A stretch of 49,254 bases of DNA from Bacteroidaceae bacterium (lineage in GTDB: Bacteria; Bacteroidota; Bacteroidia; Bacteroidales; Bacteroidaceae): contig JAFXZK010000082.1 in the NCBI GenBank assembly GCA_017541265.1, forward strand, positions 1 through 49,254, read 5' to 3'. The notes beneath the pieces were generated by a model that saw nothing but the letters and a program-made list of their open reading frames with translations, was not told the DNA's origin and made no database searches. Numbering within the stretch: position 1 is the first letter of the stretch; each line of letters starts with the position of its first letter. A program made the position numbers and the translations under genes. This document shows positions 44,028 through 49,254 of this stretch, piece after piece.

Positions 44028-45485
44028 TCAATTTAACATTCTGTATTTTCTTCTTAGTCTTATACTCTGATAGCTCCCGCGCACATAGAAATACTTGTAG
44101 AAGTTCCCGCCAATGCTTTCTATGCAGGACTTTCTAAAGTTGTATGTCCGTTTCCTCATGCAGAAGCCGAGATAGCTGTTCAGCACCTGTTCTATGCGCT
44201 GTAGCTTTATGACGTCACACTCACATTCGCTCAACAGCTTGCCATAGCCCCTGCATCGCTCCGTCATCCTGCCGCACGTCCTGTTAGAAAGATAGTTCCT
44301 TCCAGGCTTGATGAACGTGCCGACAAAGAGGATGCCGTGACTGACTGGCTGCAAGTATCGTTTGTCCTTATGCAGGCGTAGCTTCAGTTTGTTACGCAGG
44401 AACATGTCGAGCAATGGTATGGCTGCCAAGAGGAACTGCAAGTCGTCGCAGACGACGGCGAAGTCGTCCACGAACTGTGCCATGCCGAAGTTCTTTCTCC
44501 TGAAAAGGAACAGGACGTAGCTGATGAAGAACGACATCAAGAAGTTTGCAAAGAGCTGTGTCGTGAGGTTGCCGATAGGCTCGCCAGTCGAAGACGTGAA
44601 CAGCGACTTGTTCAACTCCATGTGCTCTGACCATAGCCAAACGTCAGAGTTGAGCACGCAGTCCTTTTCAGGATGGTGCATGACAACCACTTCCGTTGAC
44701 CGCAGCAGGATGTCCCAATACATCTCAGGCATATCGAGACGATACCTCTCCCATCCGAAATGGACGGAGCGGAAACGCCATCTCCTGATAAACCTCTCCA
44801 GAAGATACCAAAGCAGCTCCTTGTTGATGCTCATGAAGAAGCCCGATATGTCGCCCTTAAAGACATAGGCCTTCTTATGGTAGTTGCTGCTTACCCTGCG
44901 CATCTCTGCCGCAAGATGTTCTACGGCCTTGTCCGTTCCGAAGCCCTTCCTGCAGTTGAACGACAGGTCGCCCTGATGTCTGAACCGATACTCAAAAAGC
45001 GGCTCCAGTCTTAGGCATATCCAATGATGCACGATGCGGTCTCGGAAGTTGGCGGCAAAGACTTCACGCCACTTGGGATAGCGGACGAGGAAGCAGGTTG
45101 AAGTGCCTGGCTTGTATATGCCAGTCCACAGCTCATGTGCGAGGACGGGGATGTCCGCGTCTGCAATCTGCATGTATTCGAGAGCCTGTGTGGAGTTCAT
45201 CTTTCCTCTCAGGCAGTCGTGATACGCGACCCAGACGGATTCAAGAAAAGAGGGCGGCACAAAGTCGTAGGATGCGGTGACAGGGCGAATGACGTTCGTG
45301 TTATACTTGTTGTTGTTGTTCGCGTTGCCATTGGAGAAGTTCACGTTCCTCGCGTTATTACGGTTATACTCGGTGCTACTCCAGTGGTTACTGCCTTCTT
45401 GCGGATTTGCAACTTCGTAACTGCGAGACTGGTGTCCCGCAGTAATCCGCCCATTCATGCGACTATGTAGCTCTCGATAGTTCAT
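44028..45485 (-). CDS. DGR reverse transcriptase with template in frame (485 aa)
   Basis: Copies the template RNA into cDNA with errors at adenines. Seen: fingers segment (RYPKWREVFAANFRDRIVHH), KGDISGFF (first catalytic Asp), GEPIGNLTTQLFANF (the DGR form of motif 4), and FVDD (about 338-341) as the catalytic YxDD. Residues about 31-72 are the translation of the template repeat and resemble the adhesin's C-terminal lectin fold. The only in-frame ATGs before the fingers lie upstream of the template, so the template region is probably translated. The gene starts 9 nt after avd. Confidence 0.92.
   Translation of the reverse strand: MNYRELHSRMNGRITAGHQSRSYEVANPQEGSNHWSSTEYNRNNARNVNFSNGNANNNNKYNTNVIRPVTASYDFVPPSFLESVWVAYHDCLRGKMNSTQALEYMQIADADIPVLAHELWTGIYKPGTSTCFLVRYPKWREVFAANFRDRIVHHWICLRLEPLFEYRFRHQGDLSFNCRKGFGTDKAVEHLAAEMRRVSSNYHKKAYVFKGDISGFFMSINKELLWYLLERFIRRWRFRSVHFGWERYRLDMPEMYWDILLRSTEVVVMHHPEKDCVLNSDVWLWSEHMELNKSLFTSSTGEPIGNLTTQLFANFLMSFFISYVLFLFRRKNFGMAQFVDDFAVVCDDLQFLLAAIPLLDMFLRNKLKLRLHKDKRYLQPVSHGILFVGTFIKPGRNYLSNRTCGRMTERCRGYGKLLSECECDVIKLQRIEQVLNSYLGFCMRKRTYNFRKSCIESIGGNFYKYFYVRGSYQSIRLRRKYRMLN
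45272..45395 (-). repeat. DGR template repeat (TR), 124 bp
   Basis: Matches the variable region 46019-46142 without gaps. Coding-strand TR is rich in AAC/AAT codons, including four Asn in a row. The 3'-most 24 nt (45272-45295) are the same in both copies and likely include the initiation-of-mutagenic-homing sequence. Confidence 0.95.
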
Positions 45486-45494
45486 TATGCAACG

Positions 45495-45932
45495 TCAACC
45501 GTTAATGCCTATCCCCTGGCTCTTGAAATAGTCTCTGAGCTTGACAGCCTGCCCAGCGACCTTTTGTGCCAGCCTCTTTATTGCTTTCTTCCTGTCCTTG
45601 CCGATGATGCCGAGCTGAGCCATGATGACCGAATCGTCCATGATGTCTTCCGCGAGCACCTTCGCATAGCTCAGGTTCTCAGCACGCACCGATTCGCTGC
45701 CGCTCTCAAGAGCAAGGGCGAGGCTCTGCTTGGCGTTACTCACGGTAACAAGCATCTCGTCGAAATACTTTGCGTATTTGCGTGGCGCATCTGCCATTGC
45801 CTGCACAATGAGGTATTTGAGGTTTGCGGCATCCCTGTAAATCTGGGTCTGCCGCATTGACCTATGGCTGCGCTTCTTTTCCTTGCTCTGCTCCACCACT
45901 TCCTGTGGAATCACAACTTTGTTCTCGTTCAT
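45495..45932 (-). CDS. avd: DGR accessory protein Avd-like (145 aa)
   Basis: Helical, basic protein with four long helices (residues about 28-140), including the segment MADAPRKYAKYFDE, as in Avd, a four-helix bundle that binds the reverse transcriptase and template RNA and is required for cDNA synthesis. Placed between the target and RT genes as in other DGRs. Confidence 0.8.
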   Translation of the reverse strand: MNENKVVIPQEVVEQSKEKKRSHRSMRQTQIYRDAANLKYLIVQAMADAPRKYAKYFDEMLVTVSNAKQSLALALESGSESVRAENLSYAKVLAEDIMDDSVIMAQLGIIGKDRKKAIKRLAQKVAGQAVKLRDYFKSQGIGING

Positions 45933-45952
45933 GTTCGGTTATCTTAGTTTGG

Positions 45953-45978
45953 GGCGACGGTCTTTAATGACCGCCGCC
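45953..45978 (-). other. GC-rich hairpin downstream of the variable region
   Basis: On the minus strand GGCGGCGGTC pairs with GACCGTCGCC through ten pairs (one G-U that would be A-C on the other strand), with loop ATTAAA. It lies 40 nt beyond the variable region. DGR targets often need a hairpin or cruciform after the homing site; it could also be a weak terminator, but no T-run follows. Confidence 0.55.
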
Positions 45979-46001
45979 AAAATAAAAGGAATGGTGTCTT
46001 T

Positions 46002-49000
46002 TTAAGGCACAAATCTGAATGCGGTGACAGGGCGAATGACGTACGTGAGAGACTTGTTGTAGCTGTGCGCGTTGCCATTGGAGAAGCTCACGTACCTCGC
46101 GCCAGTACGGCCATACTCGGTGCTACTCCAGTGGGTACTGCCGGCACTTACAGGAATAGCCCGCCCCCGTGCGATAGCATTGGCGAATAATGGGAGCTGT
46201 GCTTCCAGTTCCACGTTCTCGTCGGCATAGTCCTCAGACGGCGAACCAGTAGAGGCGTAGGTCGCCCTACTGTTGCCGAGGAAGTTGAATATCCTTGCCA
46301 GCAGTCCGCTTGCAGGCAGCCTCCAGTTGCCACGCTTGTAGCTATCATGCAGCTTGCTCTCCTCCACCAGCGAGCCGCTGATGTCGGCAGGGCACCACAC
46401 GTTGCATTTTCTCGCAGCCATGAACAGAAGCTGACGATACCTTGAAGGCTTCGTAGCACCCGCATCCGATGCTTTCTGCACGATAAGCTCTGCCAGGTCG
46501 TACAATGCCTGAGTCGTGGTCGGTATGCCCTCGGACGTACAGCCTGCAGGATAGTCTTCCTGCGTGATGTTCAGGGCTTGCAGGGCTGCTTTCAGCACCT
46601 CGTCGGCGTAGGACATGAGGATGGCGTTCTCTTCCTTCGTCATGAAGTTGTTCATGTACTCCTGTGTAAAGGTGTTATAGCCGTCGTTGCCGTCGTTGTT
46701 TGCATCCTGCATGGCGATGCCGCTGCCAGCCGCCGTTACTGCTGCCGCGTTCTTCCTAATATACTCACCGCCTGCTATGTCTTTAAGCGGCGTGTCGAAG
46801 ATGTCGGTCAAGTGGTCACTCTCGACGGCATAGGAAATGTCGCTCGGCTTTGTCCAGCTCTGCACAGCAAGCAGTATGGCGTTCATCACGGGGTCATTAT
46901 ACGCGCCGTTCGTCTTGGCGTCCGTGAAGCCGTCTGACTGGCTTGTCTGCGCATACAGTCCCCATGAACTCTCATAGCCGCCGCTGACAAGGCTTGACGG
47001 GAATGTCGCGTCCGCAGCCGAGAGAATGTCAAGGTCGAACACATCCTTGCCGTCAACCTGCACTTTCGTCTTGCGGATTACAACGCCTGCCAGCTTCTTC
47101 GATGCGTCATTGGTATTGTCGAACTGTCCGTCCGTCCATGCGTAGTCGCCTACTTCTGGCTCACGGTTCCACAGACCGATGACCTTCACGGCAACCCTCT
47201 CTTCACCGTTGGTGTTTGTCAGCGTGACCCTCACGTTCAGGGTGATGCCCCTTACGGCATTACCCTTCTGTTTCAAGTGCAATACAGGACTGTACGTGTT
47301 CTGGAATTCCGCATAAGAGGAAGTAATCTGTTCCCATCCGCCGTTGCCGTCGTCCTGCACCAAGTCCCACGCCACGTTCGGAACGGTATGCCCCTGGCCG
47401 TCAGTCGCCACGCCGACATCATTACCGCTCGATACGAGGAGGGCAAGCTCGTTGAAGTTGTCGCTGGCGTCGAGGTCGTAGTCGTCGGAAGCAGAATTGG
47501 TATTGATGTATTTCTTACCCTCGATACTCATGGACGATTCGCTGATGCTCGTGCCTGAGAAGCGGATGTATAGCGTATTGTCAGTAGAGCGGATGTTTCC
47601 GTATCTCATGATGAGCTTTGCAACGTCCTCATACGTCAGCCTGCCGTTTACGCCAGTCGTAGTGGCGATGCTTCCCGCCAGATCGCACGCGCCAGTGTCG
47701 CCGATGCCGAGCAGCCACCTTATCACGTCGCCGTCCACAGGCTGCGACAACCAGTCGAGGCCTGCGAGCTTCATGACTGACAAGCCCGTTGACACGCCCA
47801 TCATGGCAAGCACATGAGCACGCACGGAGCCGCCGATAAGTGGTGAACCCGTCACGATGAACTGTGTCAGGCCGTCGTAGCCCTGCATCGTCAGTGTTGA
47901 AAGGGCTGGCTGTGCCACGAGCGACAGCATCGTGAGAGAGCCAGGCAAATGAAGTGTTGCGAGAGTCGCCGTCTCAGGTAGTGTCACGGACTGCATAATG
48001 GTGTTGCGGAGGTCTATCTCTTCGACCAGCGTCAGTCGTGACAAGTTAAACGGCACCATTGCCGTGCTGCCCGTCGTTGTGCAGCCGTTCAGGGACAGTT
48101 TGCGCAAACGTGTGGCTCCGTTCTGGTCGTTGGAAATTTGCAGGTTGGCAGGCTTCGAGAAAGCAGGTGCATAGCCCGCCTTCTGTGCATCGCTGAGTGC
48201 TTCATACTGAGAGCGGGTGATACTTCCACCGCCTTGCGTCATACTGTAGTACGTTGTAGGTTCTGCAATGAACTCCGTCAGGCGCGTTCCCTGTATCGAG
48301 AAGCTGCTTGCGTTGATAGTCTTGTCGCCAAGGTTGCCGACGGAACGGTAGTAGTTCAGTCCGCGAAGCTCAATGGGATAGGTGTTGGCAAACTGGAATG
48401 CGGTCGTATAGGTGAACGCCTCGCCTGGTGCTGTGCGCCTGCGCGTCGCATTCGTCTGGCTCTGCCATGTGAAGACAGGGAAGAGGTATTGGTGGGGCTT
48501 GACCGTGAATGTCTGGTCGGGTGTACCGCCGTTGGGCAGTGCTACGGAGTTGACGGCCAGCGTCGCAACGGCATCGCCGATGCCCGTGCTGCCCGTGCTC
48601 GTGCCGGTTGTGGCAGCAAATTCCCCGAAGCCCGCATAGGATGCCATGTAGATAAGACGGCGTTTCATGAACTGAATCTCCGCCTCCAACTGGTCGCCCA
48701 TAGACTGTGCCAATGGGTCTGCTTCGCCGTTACGACCGATGAATCCAAGCATGGCGGGGAACTCATAGCGTATTCTCGCCGTCTCATTGAAGGCGACTTG
48801 CGGGAAGTAACGCTGTATGTCGAAGAGATAGCGGTTCAAGGTGCGCCATACGCCGCCTTGCGTATTGCTCTCGGCAGAGCCGATGCCGCCCGTGAGACTG
48901 AGCATTGAGTTGAGGATGGAGCCTACGGCGTTGGCAATCGTGCCGTTTTCTTCCCACATCGCCTCCACGAGATCGAAGAGTGTATTGAGCATACCATCGT

Positions 49001-49254
49001 AGCAGGACTCATTCTCAGCCCTCACGGTATCGTTGTCGTCATACGGATTCATGCGGTCAACGTAGTATGGCTTTGTCTGGAAACCGAAGTTGTCCGTTGC
49101 AATTGTCGTGTCCACGTCATCCTGATGCAGCTCAATGAGGTGCGTCACAGGGTCAACAACATAATAGGTGTTCTTTGAGCAGTTGTCCGTTCCTGCAATG
49201 AAATGGTTTTGGAAGGCATAGTGGAAGCGCAAGCTCTTCACGTTAAAATACGCA
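46002..49254 (-). CDS. giant phage adhesin, DGR target (at least 1083 aa), cut by right edge
   Basis: The frame is open to the window end; the GTG at 49241 reads as an internal Val (YFNVKSLRF), so the true start is outside. Seen: a structural N-terminal part, a stretch of leucine-rich-like repeats (about 390-480 of the visible chain), beta-rich domains, then a C-terminal lectin-like fold ending HWSSTEY...FSNGNA...VIRPVTA. The last 42 residues are the variable region. Inferred: a tail receptor-binding protein that is diversified to alter host recognition. Confidence 0.88.
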   Translation of the reverse strand, partial: AYFNVKSLRFHYAFQNHFIAGTDNCSKNTYYVVDPVTHLIELHQDDVDTTIATDNFGFQTKPYYVDRMNPYDDNDTVRAENESCYDGMLNTLFDLVEAMWEENGTIANAVGSILNSMLSLTGGIGSAESNTQGGVWRTLNRYLFDIQRYFPQVAFNETARIRYEFPAMLGFIGRNGEADPLAQSMGDQLEAEIQFMKRRLIYMASYAGFGEFAATTGTSTGSTGIGDAVATLAVNSVALPNGGTPDQTFTVKPHQYLFPVFTWQSQTNATRRRTAPGEAFTYTTAFQFANTYPIELRGLNYYRSVGNLGDKTINASSFSIQGTRLTEFIAEPTTYYSMTQGGGSITRSQYEALSDAQKAGYAPAFSKPANLQISNDQNGATRLRKLSLNGCTTTGSTAMVPFNLSRLTLVEEIDLRNTIMQSVTLPETATLATLHLPGSLTMLSLVAQPALSTLTMQGYDGLTQFIVTGSPLIGGSVRAHVLAMMGVSTGLSVMKLAGLDWLSQPVDGDVIRWLLGIGDTGACDLAGSIATTTGVNGRLTYEDVAKLIMRYGNIRSTDNTLYIRFSGTSISESSMSIEGKKYINTNSASDDYDLDASDNFNELALLVSSGNDVGVATDGQGHTVPNVAWDLVQDDGNGGWEQITSSYAEFQNTYSPVLHLKQKGNAVRGITLNVRVTLTNTNGEERVAVKVIGLWNREPEVGDYAWTDGQFDNTNDASKKLAGVVIRKTKVQVDGKDVFDLDILSAADATFPSSLVSGGYESSWGLYAQTSQSDGFTDAKTNGAYNDPVMNAILLAVQSWTKPSDISYAVESDHLTDIFDTPLKDIAGGEYIRKNAAAVTAAGSGIAMQDANNDGNDGYNTFTQEYMNNFMTKEENAILMSYADEVLKAALQALNITQEDYPAGCTSEGIPTTTQALYDLAELIVQKASDAGATKPSRYRQLLFMAARKCNVWCPADISGSLVEESKLHDSYKRGNWRLPASGLLARIFNFLGNSRATYASTGSPSEDYADENVELEAQLPLFANAIARGRAIPVSAGSTHWSSTEYGRTGARYVSFSNGNAHSYNKSLTYVIRPVTAFRFVP
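46019..46142 (-). repeat. DGR variable region (VR), 124 bp
   Basis: Aligned with the template, 15 positions differ and every one is an adenine in the template coding strand. They alter 12 residues: Asn to Thr, Gly, Tyr, Ser, His or Leu, and Tyr to Ser. Non-adenine positions are identical. Confidence 0.95.

Noticed and set aside
46002-49254. Second DGR variable region elsewhere in the window
   Set aside because: I looked for further copies of the HWSSTEY/VIRPVTA segment and found only the TR and the one VR.

Overview
The window looks like about half of a large tailed phage that infects Bacteroidales and probably replicates as a plasmid (a phage-plasmid). Three things support this. Host-type promoters match the Bacteroidetes form TTTG-N20-TAnnTTTG. 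Virion genes are present: terminase, portal, capsid protease/scaffold, major capsid protein, endolysin and a spanin candidate. A Rep-type initiator gene sits beside an array of about 13 iteron copies. The left part also carries anti-restriction and PcfJ/PcfK-type genes that are otherwise typical of Bacteroidetes plasmids and conjugative elements.

Layout. 1-20.5 kb: a long leftward (minus) set of mostly small accessory genes, including a 1633-residue methylase-helicase (DarB-like), a retropepsin-like protease, NAD-dependent DNA ligase, an ArdC-like anti-restriction protein, a protein with MutS domain I, and PcfJ/PcfK-like proteins. 18.98-19.80 kb: no credible protein gene, but about 820 nt dense in hairpins on the minus strand, with a defective tRNA-like 3' end; I read it as a large structured RNA. 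20.5-21.2 kb: gene-free, six strong hairpins. 21.2-24.2 kb: an alpha-CTD-like small protein, a tnpB with a C-terminal extension, a gene with a structured leader, and a small-RNA candidate. 24.2-26.3 kb: sugar epimerase, small protein, u-spanin candidate, tRNA(CAU). 26.3-30.2 kb: a repeat array, an unknown gene, the Rep initiator and its origin. 30.2-43.1 kb: virion genes on both strands. 43.1-49.25 kb: a leftward module ending in a complete diversity-generating retroelement (DGR).

Two points tie the window together. First, seven promoters upstream of lysis and virion genes share an element, (C)TGCCCTTGA(C), followed 20 nt after its TTG by a TATnTTG-like box. They lie on both strands and always in the sense direction, and appear to define a phage late regulon. 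It includes the spanin/epimerase operon, the gene right of the origin, the capsid and protease genes, the lysis/terminase operon and the portal. Second, the DGR is intact and shows clear adenine mutagenesis. The 124-bp template lies inside the reading frame of the reverse transcriptase gene. It differs from the 124-bp variable region at the 3' end of the giant adhesin gene at 15 positions, all of them template adenines, changing 12 residues.

Both window edges cut genes: position 1 lies within a small minus-strand gene, and the adhesin frame is still open at 49254.
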